A stretch of 64,000 nucleotides of DNA from Temnopleurus reevesii. Its lineage: Eukaryota; Echinodermata; Echinoidea; Temnopleuroida; Temnopleuridae. The notes beneath the pieces are model-generated. The model did no database searches. It was not told the DNA's origin and saw only the letters and a list, made by a program, of their open reading frames with translations. Within the stretch, counting starts at the first letter, position 1, and the number at the start of each line of letters is the position of its first letter. The translations under genes and the position numbers were made by a program. Positions 13,546 to 28,400 of this stretch are shown here, one piece after another. The stretch spans positions 59,220 to 123,219 of the forward strand of contig BQKZ01000980.1 of the NCBI GenBank assembly GCA_036244855.1, in the 5' to 3' direction.

Positions 13546-15719
13546 TGATGCCGTGGGGCATGACTAATACTTGGTTCCCAATATTAAATCTTAAATATTG
13601 GAAAATACTGGGAAAAACATCTCAGTGACAGCATTTTCCGCTAATTGGAAAGCAAACGGTGATGACATATATATCATATTTTCTTGGATAAGCTTCCTTG
13701 GAATTCGATATGAATAATTGAGTTGTTTTAATGCATTAATGAGTGATAACCCTCAGCTATGTATAGATAAACTTCTATTCTTTGTAGTCAATGCAGATGT
13801 CTCTTGCCATGTGTCTTTTTATATCTAATGGGTCAAGCAAGTCTGGCAACCATGCCCCTTCCTCCTTGAAATTGATGGTCATTTTTGTTGGACCTCTGGG
13901 ATGTTTGGCTGATTGCCATTATTAAGTCTTTGCATGCATCAAGTAAATGAATATTAAATGATTCATTTTCCTCTTGGCCATATAGGACACCTTCTTTGAT
14001 TGCAATTCTTAGTATTAGAGATTGCCACACTTCCGCTGTAACTCTTTACCTGCTGCATTATGAAACTTCTGTTTTTTCCTTTAAAGGATGGGACAATGAA
14101 TGATTACCAATAGGCATTGTCTATTAAACTCTTTAGTAATTTATCATTGATCCATTTTCAGGAAAGATATTGTTCAGCACATTTGTAGAGTAGGGTCCTG
14201 GAATTCCAATGATGTATAATTTGTCAATTTCTGTTCTTCTTGAAATTAAATATTTGGTACATATAGCGATGATAAATTTCTTGAGGTAGAAGAGTCTAAA
14301 TGTATACAGTGTTAATTTTGTAGGAGTTTCCAATAAATTTTAGGATTAAAGCTATCTAAATGTTTTAAAAAGCGCAATTAAACATGTGAGTAAAGCACCT
14401 TTATTTTAAACATGAAGGTTTGTGTTTATAGAACACTTTGATTTAATGTAAGAATAACAAAATATATAATGATGGGTTTTTTTATCTGTGCTTTCTGTGC
14501 TTGTGTGACTAGCGTTGACAGCACTTGGTAAAGCGTTAAAGGAAATTTCATAATATGAGAAGTGGAACATATCACTTGTCTTTTCCATTACTATGGAGAT
14601 TTGTCACTCATAATGACCAAATGGTTTAATCATCAGGTGACAGATTCATTTTGTGTGTGTTTGTGATATTACTTTTGGCCATTTTTTAGGACAATGCAAG
14701 AGTTAATCCATGTATTACATCCTGAAACCAATTGCTTGTCATATATTGTTTTTTCTCCATGATTGCAGGTAAATGACAGCATTGAAAATGCTAGTATTGC
14801 TTGATTTAATAGACCCAAATTAGATAACGGTTAGACTGCAGTGTAAATTACTTGGATTGGTAATAGAATATTGTTGAGTAGTCAAAATTTGATTACACCG
14901 TGAATGATGTGTTCACTCAGCCAATTCATCTCTCAACTTAACCGTAAATATTGTTGTGGAGAAACTAACGTCTCAGGAAATATGGGTCACTTGTTTCCTC
15001 TGTTATTTCAAACTGGATTGCTGAGGATGGGTAGAATATGAGCTTGGTGATGAATAGAGAGCGATTGATGAGACATGTTATGATGAAACAAGGCACATGT
15101 GTTTTCGTCATCAAAGTCACATTCTAAGAGGCTAGCACTCGAGTACAGGAAAACTGTAGCCGCCTAACGAGAGGCGACTTGCAGTCCAAAACTGAGAAAG
15201 CGCCTGTAGGTTTATAAGTGTTTGCGTATACACATTGATGTGTTAGCACACACTTGTTACGAGTGAAAATATGGAGATGTAGGTGCAATTTTGAGGCCAC
15301 TGTATTTTTCTTTCGTGGTATTTTGACGCTCCTGTAAATGTTTAATACATGCACATCAGGAGAGAGTTGAAGAGCATCCCATGATAGCTTTTATTTTCTG
15401 CCTCCTAACTTTCGTGGAATTGCATCTGTATGAACATGAAACTAAATTCCTTATATTTTACACCATTTAGATGAACAACAGTTTCAGGGAGTTATTATGA
15501 ATGCACCCAGTCAAGCAACAACACCTACGCCTGTGCAAGATTCAGGCTTGTTTGAATTTGTAGTTGTTTTCCTGGAGTTGATAATGTGAGGTCTGGTTTT
15601 CTATGTTAATTAAGCCAGAATATGGTGGAATACTTTGCATTATGCATGAGTGTGTTGATCCACTGGGATGATTGCTGAATTCAATGTTGCATCAGTGCAA
15701 CTGGTTCTCATCTACTTGA

Positions 15720-16830
15720 TATGTTGAAGAATCTATCTTGTCCTTTCCTTTTAACTTATTTGGCTTTAATACTAAGAAAATAATGGTTTTATTACATTGG
15801 ATGACCACATCCTTTCTCGCTATTTTGCCGTTTCCTTTTTTCTAAACTTTTTATATGATTTTCAATTGATATTGAATGACCGCTCCTACTCTTGTTCATA
15901 TTGCATGTTTGCTGTCCCTGCCTTTTCCTATTGTAATACATGTTATATTTTTGCCCCATCAATATCTATTTCATCCCCACCCAATTATCTGTATTTCCTC
16001 TCCTCTCCCACTTTATCTCGTTCTTTTGTTTTGATCTTATTCACCTATCTACTCAAGATGTGAAAATATTTACACCTCCTTATATTTTACTCATAAGATC
16101 ATATCTCTGAAAAAAATTCCTTTTCACCATTTCTCTCTTATACTTCTACTCTCCAGAGCTATTTTTCTCTATATTGTCTACTAACAGCGCATGAAGGAAC
16201 CATCTCTAAGGGAAAACATCTTATTTCTCATTACTTCAGGTTATACTTCGCCATTCTCCTATCTCTTTGGCCTTGGATGATTGTTATTTCATAAGCTATC
16301 ATTTTCATAAGACTCGCTTACATGTGCTTATCTTCTGAAGATGTGAACATATTCGTTTTCATATCTGTTTGGTTTTTCTTCAAGATTAACATTTTTCTCC
16401 CATTTTTTTGTCTCTAAATTTCTCCCTTGTGGTTTCCACTTCATTGACCTTCTCTTCTGCCTGACTTCTTTCTCCTAGCTTTTTTCTTCATCTGCATGTT
16501 ATGTGAAATTCAAACTTCCATCTGTGTTTATACGATGTATAGTTTCCTCATAACATCACTTTGTTCTCTCCCTCCATCATCATCTTGCTTTTATCTCTCA
16601 AACTTTCCCCTCTCTCCTCCACTATCTCCTATCCATGCTATTCCTTTATCTTGGATTTGGAAAGCTGATATCTTGTTTCTCTTCTCCCATATACTCTAGG
16701 ATGACAGCAATTTCCACCAACTGTTTCTTGTTTGGCCATGGACTAGATCTCCTGCATAGCTCACATTATCCCCCTACGTGTCAACAAAATTCATTTGTTA
16801 ACCCTCGTAGTACTTAAATCACAATATTCT
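15720..16830 (+). other. Pyrimidine-rich tract on the transcribed-sense strand
   Basis: About 1.1 kb strongly biased to C and T on the + strand, with no protein resemblance in the open frames it creates. Similar shorter tracts occur at 24420-24660, 31790-31980 and 41120-41300. Confidence 0.5.
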
Positions 16831-19800
16831 CCATGAGATGCCGTGTAATTTTGCTTGTGGTTTGTGCTGAAGAAATTTGCTTCAGCATGTTCGAAATTCA
16901 CGAGGATGTGAAATAATTTTAGGGACGACTATTTAAGATAGAAATTCTGAGATAAGAGATGGCGATGAATGTCAAGGACAGATCCTGACTCAGAAAATGA
17001 TTATTAAATTCTCTTCAGGTCAAGAACCAAATGTCAGTTTGAGTAAAATTTGAATCCGGAAACGCTCAAAGAGTGGAAGAAATAATAGAAAGAATAAGGA
17101 GAGTTGATGATTGAGTATTATGATTAGAAAATTTGATGGAGAGAATATGCATGAGAGGTACAGTATAGTGTAAATTTATGTGGGGGTTTAATTTTCGGGA
17201 TTTTTGAAGTGAAATTGCTGACCTTGAATTCTAGACCCACGAAAATAATGCTCTAAAATTTGTATGAAAAGTTAGCTTGCACAGTACTTCACACATTGCG
17301 CTTTGAAGTGGCACGATAATGCTTTCAATATTTCAATTGCGTGTGTATTTACGTTTCTAATCATAATCTCCAGTAAGGTCATTCTTTCATTCTTTATAAT
17401 TTTTTGGCATTTAAAAGCAGTAATCACTTTCTGTTTCTCGAAAATCTTTATTAGTCAGGTTTGGAGATCATACCCTTTTTATCCCTGCAAATTCAACACC
17501 TTACAAAAATGTTCATGGACTAACCAACCGCGATAAAATAACACTGTGAAATTATCTAGTTATACAGTACATATGGAGATGATAGGAATGAAAGGGATGC
17601 ACAATACAGAGAAGGTCTAAGAGGGGGTGGATGGAAGGAGAGATATACATGTAGATAGGAAAATGGACAATTAATAATCTGAAGAATACTACAAGGATAG
17701 AAGATACATGTGGAAACCAGATTGTTTCCTTGAAAATGCATTCAAACAGGGTAGCAGGTCATTGGTATGATGATTTGCTAAGTCCACATCTACTGTAGAC
17801 TGTGTGTCTCCACCAAATGGAACAAAACTGAGTGGCAGTAAGGAGATGAGAATTCGGAGACAGAGATAGCATTAAGAACTGACATAAATAGAACATTAGA
17901 TAAATAGTCCGATTTTAGATGTTGATCATCAATATACATGTACATGTATAATGATAATTGTGATAACACTGACGAAGAAAAAAGAGAGGTTGAGAACGAG
18001 AGATATTGTCAGATCTGTCGCTTAGAATTCCGACTCAATTTATCACTTGAAATATATAACTCACATACATGTATGACTTATTATTCAGCTCAACACAATG
18101 TTTGTAAAAATTTGTGCCAATTTGTGGCATCAATCAGATTGATGATTGTATTTTACATTTAATGGATACTTTTTTGGATATGCAAACATCAAAAAATTAA
18201 TTTGAATGATTTATGATATAGATAAAATTAAATTGATACCTTTAAATCATGAAATATATGGATTGAATAATAGTCTTTGGCTCATAATGCATAAAATGAA
18301 CAGTAGAATAATTCATAGAAGATACCGTATCCATCCATCTATGTGACTATATTACGTGATAAGGATTATAAGATTTCATAGCCCGGATCACAGGCTTCCC
18401 TTGATTCTCAACGCTTGCATGGAGTGCATGAATGTGCGTGCATTCCACTCTCTCTGGATATTAAAACCCCTCTTGGGGTTGAAATGAGATCCATGACACA
18501 GAATGCAGGGCATCAGCTGTCCCCTCATCCCTCTGCCAAAGCTCTCTCTTTCTGCATCCCCCGTGTCGAGGCTGGAAATTCCTCTTCCCTCCCCGAACAA
18601 TCGGCACTTGGACGTCTCAGAAGCGCTAGCTTTTGCACCAACACTTGAAGCGTGGGCAGCGACACAAGGCAATAATGAAGTGTGGATGTCTGTTGTTCTT
18701 AATGAAAGGGAAGAAAGATATGGAATAGTAGAGATGGTTATTATTAGAATACGTATGATAACAGCTGCTTTACGGATAATGGTTTCAGCCTTGTGTAACC
18801 TTCGCTATCTCTTTAGTTGGGAGATGGGATATTAGTAGGAGGATAAGATGCAGGTTTTTATCTCTCTCCTAGCTCTTTATCAAAATGGTTTGGCTAAATC
18901 ACTATATTTATACATCTTACAAAGAAATTATTTTAAACAGTAATGTATTTCTATTTTCATTGGAAATAGTAAACAGGATGTAATTACTCTGCATGGCTAG
19001 TTTGCAATGTGCTAAATAGAAGGTTGATTATTGTGAAACAAAAGCATTTCACAGCAAATATTTGAAAAAATGTGCGATTCATTCACCATTTAAATATTGA
19101 TGTAGGCTTTATGCTACATGGTTTGATAAACCACAAGTAATCAGGATGGGGTTCAGTAATTGAATCCGTGTGTATTCACCCAGAGGTGTTGTTCAGAAAA
19201 TGTTAATCATATTTTGTCAAGCAAGCAGAATTGTATTATAATTATTTAATATTAATGCAGGATTTATGTCAAATGGTTTGATAATCCATAGTTAATCAGG
19301 ATGGGGTTTATGGAGTCTTGAATATTTTTGTATGTACATTCAAAGGTAAAGTATTCAACATGATAAGTTATAAAGTCTCATAGCCAACAATAATAGAGCA
19401 CAACTACTCTTTCACATTCCTAAGTTTCTGAAGATAGTTCTTGGATCAGGATCAAGTAGTTTGCATTGTTGGAAGTTTATGAAATGACCTGTTGCTCATA
19501 AAAGATTATTTGCTTAAACTTGTGAAGTACAATTGATGGTGATATATTTGGAGTATTGATTAATAAGGCTAGAATCTGACACATTTATTGATCACAATAA
19601 ACATGTTCTTTGGATCTGTTTATTTACTTGCGGGTCACCAGAGTTGTTTTTCTAACCATTTTCTATCAAAGTCAACATACTAACTCAGTTGTGCTGTATT
19701 CATGCAGCTCACAATCTCGAACAAAGAAGATATCATATCGCCTTCTTGACACAGGCAAATGGGTCTTGTTAAGTGCATACGCTCATTCTGTGTCATGTAT

Positions 19801-22316
19801 GGCTGACAATGAATATTTGAATAGGTGTCACTAATATACAGCTTGTGCGAACATGCTGTAAGTTGATGCAACTATATTGATTTCAGGGGGATAATGGAGG
19901 TACAAAAAATTGATGCTTTTAAAATGCAATGTGGCAAGAAACAAATTGGAATGAAAGAATATATATGTTTTATATCTGTATTCATGCAAATTTGGTGTTG
20001 AAGTGTTGATTAGGAGACAATTTTCGTTCTAATCCGTTAATCATCCAAATCAATTTTAATTTTGTATGTGATATGCCCCTGTTAAAGAAAGAAAAAGATG
20101 AATTGTTATCATGATGGAAGATTTTTAAGAGCTTTTTCATTTTTTTTTGCTTTTGCATTAGGTTGAATGTAAGGATTATTTTGTTTCTCAGAGTTTATAC
20201 AAAGAGAAAGTCCAGTTTTTAATTGCTTATGATTCATACCCATAGCTTATGATTAAATGAATGAATGGTCTATTTGTCACTTGCATCATTTAATTATTGA
20301 TCTCGTTGGGTCAATGTCACATTGTTGGAGCACTCTGATTGTCGTCATATTATCACGCACTGTTTAATAGTGTATAAAATGCAAGAAGTTGAATTTTATA
20401 TGACTTGACAATGAGTCATGAGTGGGTTTTCCAATGTCATCTCATGTATGATGCAGACTCCTAGTACTACCTTTGACGCTATCCCTGCTAATGAAAAAAA
20501 AATTGATTGGATAATTGATGAATTAAAAAGGGGGAAAACAGTGCCGATACAAATTGATTAATTCATTAACTGTTTGAGTGTTCAAGGTTTTATGTGTGTT
20601 AAGGTCTAGGACGGTTCCATCTGATACAGTTTTCCTCCTTTAATATAACTATATTTCAAGTATTTTGTATTTTTTATTGAATGAAGTTGAACAAGATTAT
20701 GAAATTAGCATATTACTGAAAGGAAACATGAATAAATAGATAAATGTTTGCTCATCACTTATTGCCATTATGTCCTTGTTAAAATTGTGAAAATCCAGTG
20801 AACCAGTCCATTTTATGTATTTTACTGTAGCAGCAGAAAAAAATGGCATGGCACAGATATTCCTAAGAAACGTGTCCTCCACAATAGCATCAAAAGTTAT
20901 TGTTCTATCATAAATATCCAATTATTTTGAGTGTTGAAACAATTATGGATGCTGAGCAGTTTATTAATTCTAGCCTTGATATTAGGTTACAATTTAAGTC
21001 CGGGATTATAGATATCAATGACATTTATATCCCAGTTATTTGTCCAATGTCATTGCGATACGCTGGCTTATATTATGAGCATCAAAGATCTAATCATGAT
21101 TGTTTTGTTGTATTTGAGTTGTTACAAACATAATTGATGAGATGTGTCACTTAAATGTTTTTCTCTACAGCTCAGTTAATTAATTGTCATAGATCTCTGT
21201 CTGTATACCATCCAATATGACTCTTGTCAAAAGATGTAATACAATGTGGATGTCCATGATGAAAAAGCTATCAGTTTCAAAGACAATTATATCTGTTAAT
21301 TAAATCGAGATTGATTTGTTGACCAGATTGTGCAGAAGGGGAAAATATTATTTCCTATTTCTACCTTTGGCAAGTGTAAGTGACTTCAATAGTTTGCTTC
21401 ACTTGTCAGTAGTGTGAAGTATTTACCAACTTGTCTGCGCATAGACAAATTCAACTAGTGATAGTCATGTATGCACAGACTCCTCTAAATAAAAACCCTA
21501 GCAACCCTTTTTGCAACAAGAGGCCCAAGTAGCCTTTCTGTATTTGCCAAGACACTAAGAAATTCATGAATGCGGCCGCCTAGAAAATACGATTTTCCTT
21601 TCAAGGACATCATGCCATCTACATGTAGGTTGTAGGGATGTGAGTGGGTGGGGAAAGAGAAGCTAAATTCATTTTCTGTCTTGGTTAAGGAGGACGACTT
21701 GCAAAGTTAGACACCTGCAGCTTCTAAAGTTATTCACATGTATTGATTAAAGCACAGAGCTGTCTTTCTTTCATCTTTTTTCATACTATAATCAGAGGAG
21801 TTTGCTGCAGATGAAGGTCTTTTTCATGTATTTCAAAACTTCAATAAATTATAATTCAATTTCTAAAATTTCATGACTTTGATATGGTTAGGGACTACTA
21901 GCATTGATATAGTGTTTTGAAAATTAAATTCTGTGAATGTTAAACAAGATTTTAATGTAAAAACATATCAAGCTCCCCTTCACTGTGCAGGCTAAAGGGT
22001 AGGCCTACTTCATGTTCAAGCCAATATTAATTCAAATAGTGTATCTTATTATGAAATTATAATGAATGAATTGCGACTCTCGACAAACTCCCCGTTTACA
22101 ATATAGCAGTAGAAAAATAGGCCTGAATTGTAGGTGTAATACCAACTACATTGTAGGACACTTTCACATCCCTTTGATGAGGCTTAAAACTGTTGGTCAA
22201 TATGTCCCCTAACCACAGACTTGTTTCCTTACAATGTAGCTGCCAAGGATTATCATCTAATAAGATGACAACTAATTGCATTTTTAAATGACTCCTTGCT
22301 TTTCTTCAATCCATAG

Positions 22317-22417
22317 ATCGGTCAGTAGACATGGACAACGAGAGCGATGACGATGACGACTCATACTCGTCTGATCAGGAGAATAGCGACAGCGGTGAGA
22401 ACATGGTGGGAGGCCAG
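22317..22417 (+). CDS. PACS: PACS exon a (acidic cluster)
   Basis: Acceptor ccatag, donor cag/gtgaga; 101 nt, enters with two bases of a split codon and ends in phase 0. It encodes a run dominated by Asp, Ser and Glu ('[16 protein letters not shown]'), matching the acidic region that follows the cargo-binding domain in human PACS-2 ('EEEYESFSSEQEASDD'). In PACS-1 this area is the autoregulatory acidic cluster controlled by casein kinase 2; here several Ser precede acidic residues, so the same control is plausible but inferred. This is the first PACS exon found in the window. Confidence 0.9.
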
Positions 22418-25400
22418 GTGAGAACCCAGCTGCATGCCCACCAGCTCCCTTGGAACGTGAGTCTTGTCTAAACACCCTGCCCTCACTGCAGTGTGAATGC
22501 TTTCTTTATTTATTATATCAATATTATCTGTGTTGTCAGCTCAGTGCAAGAAGGGCATTAGGCAGTCCTAATGGACTCAAGTGCACACCAGGTGCCAATT
22601 TTAACATTTTCTTCTGTCAAGATGCTCATGAAACAATTATTTTGATTGGTGCATGCTGATCAGGTGCAACTTTCCCTTAGTTGCAACTTTCCAGTATTAA
22701 CACAGCTAATAGATATACTGGGATATATGATCAGAAAATTAGATGACCTATTTCCTGCTTGGAGCAAAAAGGTTGTTTGCACTTTCTGATTTTATACATT
22801 GTCACTTTTTAAAGGTAATCCAAAGTTCATAGTACTCACAATATTCTTTGTAATGGGGAATAATGACTTGACTACATGTAGGGGCCAACATTAAATATGT
22901 AATCTTGGGTGAATGGAGTTGATGAAGTCTCTGCCAGGGAAAATTTATAAACATGTGGAAGGCAGGCATAAATAATGTGGCTTGAATGAGAAATTTCAAT
23001 TGACATTCAGTTGATTTATTGAAAATGTTCAGAGTCCTTGTTCAAAGGTCAAGTAAATACACCCATGCATGTAACAATATGGGGGACAGTCTCTAGCCAT
23101 GAATTATCAATAATAGAAATGCCCTTTTTGCACTGAGCATGCTATTTTTATTTGTAAGTCATGTTTTTTTCTTTAACCATCCCCAGCCCTGCTGTAGGGG
23201 TCTTGCAGTTTAGAAAAATACAAGAAATTAAATCTTCCACAGGAATTGACGTCTTACGCCCCCTCAATGAATTGCTCAACAAAAAAGAGCAATACCCTTT
23301 ATGGCAGTGAGACAGATGTCAATGAATTATAGATTCTGTGATCGATGGCTTGACAAAAATACATAATTTCATTCCTGCAGCCTACTCCATTACAGGCATG
23401 CCTCAGGTGACACTCCTATCAGATAAACACTTCATAAGATCTTCATATTGCTCCTCAAAATGGAGCTCAACAAATTAAAGTGGAATAAAAAATGAACCTG
23501 GTGCACTTGCAATATCAAATTGCGTTGACTTTTCGATCAACTCTTTTGGGATTATTGTCTCCTTTGATACCAGTATCTGCAAGAACCCCTGGTCCATTAG
23601 TGCTCAAAAAGTTATGAAATTTACCTCAGCTATTTTGCACACTTTCCAAGAAAATTATTAATAGAACCAAAGGTAGATCAAAATGGTTGGTAGACTTTGA
23701 TGTATTTTCTAATTTCAATTGTGTTTTTTAATTTGTTAAAGCTTGAATAAGGAACCATTACTGAGCACTATTGGGTTTGATAGAAAAGTTTTCCTCTTGT
23801 CTGCATTGTTTGTTGTGACACTGGTTATTTACCATCAATAATTTTGTCTTTGCTTGATAGAAGTGTATAGAGATCCAAAATAGTAATTCCCCATGGTTTT
23901 ATGATTGGCATTATCGTGAAAGCTGTTCATCAAATTTTGAAAAATTAACCCCATGTTGTTGTGATTATTTTGTGGTCATCAAACTGTGAATTGATATAAG
24001 AAAGTTTAATCTTTACCCTTTGCCATGTCATTATCAAGATTTGTTGTAATTTGATTCTTTTGTATCCTGCAGACGTCCAATTACTTAATTGTGCCACCCT
24101 TAGAAAAAAAATGCAAGAACCCATTACCCAATTTTGTTTCCCCTTTTTGCTCCTGCATTTTATAGTGAACCTGTCAGAAAAGGCTGTCCCCAGTTGTAGT
24201 ATGACATTTGAAATGCAAGTTATTCTGATATTGAATAATTGTTCTGGGAATCTTCTTAATGAAATCATTGCAAATGCATGAAACCAGTGCTTAATTGCTT
24301 TTTCACTAGAGAAGACAAAATGTACTTTATGAAATCTAAGAGTTAGATTTTAAAGGTGGAATTTAATACTGTATATTTTCTCATCGCGCTTGCAAAGCCA
24401 AAGTAGTATTTTTCCTCGAGTGACTTTTGAGATTCTAATGTCATTTGTTATTTCCTTTTTCCTCAAATTCTTCTTTCTTTTCTCCTTCTTCTACTTTTCC
24501 TTTCTTCGTATTTTCTGTCTTTTCTCCCTTTCCCCTACTTCTCATCATCCTCTCTTTCCCCCTCATCCTAGATCTAAACACTTCTTCTTCTCCTCTCAAT
24601 TACTCTTATCTATATCTCTTTTCTTGCTAATTGTAGGACTGTCCTCTTTCTAATGTACATATTACTTTTCATTTCCAGTAATTTTAGCGTAAAATTCGCA
24701 TCTATGTAAGATATTGATTTGATTATTTTATGTCTTGCTTGTAAACAAAATGTTATTAGTCCTCTGACTTTTATTTTGTACTTTGATGATTATGATTTTA
24801 ATAAACCTGAATTGAATTGAATTGAATTGAAAAAAAAGACAACGCAACCTCCTGTTGATGAGACCTCTGTCATAAAGTGAAGTACCAGAATGGCTCTATA
24901 TGTTCCTCATCAGATGAATTCTGAGCATTTCTCTTTTTTTGGGCGGGGGGAGGGATGGTCTAGCACTGAGAGGAACATGTAGGTCTTGATAATAGGTGGA
25001 AAGATTAACAGAGAGCAAATTTTGCAACTTAAAGCAATCTTTTTCTTTTTTTATCCAAATCTGTCAGAGTTTACTTTTTGAAAAGTCATGCAGACTTCTA
25101 TGCCTTTTATCAGCCAGCGCCATAAATTAATTTTTTTCTCAATCATATCAAGCTCAGAAAGCAAACAATTTTTCTTGTGTTTGGTAGCGAGATGATAAAT
25201 TATTGTGAATGTGAAACCCTTTTTTCTCTCTCTTATGATGCCTTTCTTCTATTTAAAAGTGCATTGCAACTTAAATGATTTGCAAAAATTGATATCAATC
25301 TGACTCTAAACACAAAATGTACCAACAAACTGATAACTGAATTAGTTGACCGAATACCATTTGTGGTCAATTGATGTCCATGAATAATCAATTCATACAA

Positions 25401-28400
25401 ATGATTTCATTTTAAAGTAAAATACTCGTGTTAGCTTTCCCCTAGTTCCAGTATTGCCATAATCCGGTTCAGTATTATAGTGATTAATATTATATCTCAA
25501 TCTTGAATGTTGTCTGTCAATAACAGTTTGTTTAGCCTGAGGCATACATATATTATTTTGTGTAACATATTTTTTGTTGGTGTTGCTGCCTCCATAAACA
25601 GTACCGTACATATACATGTATGTACATAGAGCATTCATAGTAAGTGTCACAAGTTGACTAGTCACAAGTGTCACTTTAAAAAAATTAACATCGAAAGAAA
25701 TATTTATTTAGTAAACCAACAATATGTTTATGTTATTATTTTGAAGCAACATTGATAAAGTAATTGTTCTTAAATTATGCTTCCCAAGACATTTGATTGC
25801 TTTGACCTTACTTGTGTGACATTTACATTGGATGGCTACCCTGCCACTGTTTTATAATTTGTTAAAAACATGCTGTTCGAAACTTGCAGTAAGTGACTGT
25901 GCAGTCCTTTTAAAATTGTTTGGTACAGGTTGTATATAAACCCTTGTCTTTCTTTGCTGTGATCGTGTGATCCCCCAAGTTTTAGTTAGTTTAGTTGACC
26001 TTTGTGAAACTCAATGATCGTGCCAAAAATACATTGTTGCTTTAGAATCCATATTCTGTGAGATACCATGCATGATTCCTCGATGGAACCCATTTTATTT
26101 GTTTTTTAAGCAAAAAGAATTTTTATTTTCTAATTCATATTAAAGAATGATACTTTGCATTGTATGTGGCTCAGTAGACAAATTATTACAACATATTTTG
26201 GATGTCTAAAGATTAATTTGTACACTGTAAATTTCTCTGAATTTCCTTACTCAACCAAACCAATGACAATATTTTAATTATAAACTTGCACACCTGAACA
26301 AATTTATCTCCAACAAATTTGACAAATATGCAGTTTGATGCTTACATTTGCAATATGTAGCCGGAATGTAAAATCATTTGTTACATGTACATAATTATGT
26401 TTTTGAAATATTTGTTGAATATTGAATTCATAGCCATTTCAAAGAAATTACCCAAATTTGATCCATAAAATATAAACTCAAACTGAATATCAATGCAGAA
26501 TCAGAAAATGTGTAACATCGGTATTGTGCTTGTTTCTAGCATCCAAAAGACCTGATTAAGCATTCTTATTTATAATATGGCAGATATGATTTTTCATACT
26601 GTGTCTTCAGAAATAATGATGCTACTTTTTTGTTGAACACTGATTGATAAGATGTACATTAATCACAACTTTTATGACAAATGTGTTGCAATCTTGAAAA
26701 CAATATCTCAGGTTTTAGCCACTTATGTGGAACAGCAAATCTTTGGAAAGATTCAGGACTTTCATTAGAATGAATAGCATATTCAGACTTGACATGTTTT
26801 TCCATATGAGAGTACCTTGTTTCTCTATTGTGTCATACAACTCTCCGCATCCAGAAAAGAGGCAGGTACAAGCAGTCTTTATATTTTAAAGGAAATATTA
26901 ATTATTACATAACATACTTCTATATTATGAAAACACAATATTAATGTGTTTAGTGTTTAATCATACTGTATAGATCATTGTCATACTCTAAAAAGAATTA
27001 TTATCTTTCTTTCAACTATACTCATAATTTTCTCTTATAAAGCGTCCATATGTTAAAGTAATAGCATTTGAGTTATAGTGAATAGTGGCCATACATGTAG
27101 TTTCTCCTTTGGGCTTTGCAAATTATTCTGGAAGTAATCGTATTACGAAGCCTATCTCTATCAGCCCTCCTCACCCTTTTATAATTCTTTCGCGGTTGTC
27201 CACTTAACATAATTTTCTGGGCTGACCCATCACTTCCTGAGTGGATAATATTGATGATGCTGAGTTGCTAAGGGATAGTGGCCATTGGTCAAGTATTGGA
27301 CAGTTGGTTGGCCAGGTCAAGGCATTTATCACATTTGCATCATTATTAGATTTAGCTATCGATTTACAAGCTTTCGACATACTATGCCTTCACATGTATG
27401 ATGCAAATATAGTGCTGCAGTATGGTTTACAAGGTTACAGGATCAAATTTCCACCCCTAGAATTTTATTGAATCAGCCATGTACAGTACATGCTCAAAAA
27501 TCATGTGTGAGTATGTCTTAAGCAATGGATTTTTACAAACTTTGGAATGTTTTAATATCATAATGAAAAATCTACTAAATATGCTGGAAGGTCGTCTGAA
27601 GGTCTAGATATTTTTACCAGAATGCATGTTTTATGATTGCAGAATTTCCCCATATCAATGATGTTGGTGTATTTGCAGATTGATTTATATTAAAAAAAAA
27701 ACAACTTAATAATATGAAGGGTGAACAATCAATTTATGCCAAAATGATTTTAATTCCTGCTTATTGCAATTAGTAAAGATTTGTAGTTTACTTATCGATT
27801 ATTCATCATTTTTCTTGTATAATTGTTTCACAAATTGATGCTAACTCCATTTTATACATGTATTACAAGCTTCCATTAGCTTTTATTAAAAACTCCTTTC
27901 ATCATATTCCTCATTAACAAATGTGTTAGAGAAATAAATGTGCATTCCAGTCCCTGTTTTCAGTTTCAGCACTATTTCAATTGTGTTCTGTGGATCTATC
28001 CAAAAAAGACAAAGCCTTCGAGTATGCCTATAGACTCATTAGAAATCCATAGATTTAGTTGAAGGTTTCCTCAAATATTGCAAGGGATTGAGATTATTCT
28101 CCAATTATTCATTTTTAACCAGATTTGGACAAACTGATCAACCATCTCAAGGCATTATCAAAATAGTTTCAAATTATTAAAAAATTGGAATCACATCAAC
28201 AGCCCAAAAATTGTATAACCATGATATCAACCTACTTGTTAAGGATATAATTTTGTATACATGTACTTCAGTTTCCATTTCAGGCTTTGTTTAGCATACC
28301 CAATTTACAATCCTTTCTTGTGAACATTCATTTATAGGAGTTTTGTCTAATTCTCTTAGAAATCAAATTCCATCTGACCCAAGATAACATTTTGGAAGTT

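Larger units (their letters stand above)
4151..22316. other. Long non-coding stretch upstream of the first visible PACS exon
   Basis: About 18 kb with no exon I can support; I looked specifically for PACS N-terminal blocks (such as the 'YKTLA' region) and saw none. It contains a fold-back element (12788-13392), a LINE tail (13397-13545), a pyrimidine-rich tract (15720-16830) and several GC-richer islands (about 8330-8590, 11830-12060, 15120-15350, 18380-18680). It is most likely PACS intron. Short or diverged exons could have been missed. Confidence 0.6.

Noticed and set aside
15797..16817. Phe/Ser/Leu-rich + strand ORFs suggesting membrane proteins
   Set aside because: Direct result of the CT-rich tract.
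18388..18835. Overlapping ORFs on both strands
   Set aside because: Arise from local GC enrichment; none resembles a PACS N-terminal exon or other family.
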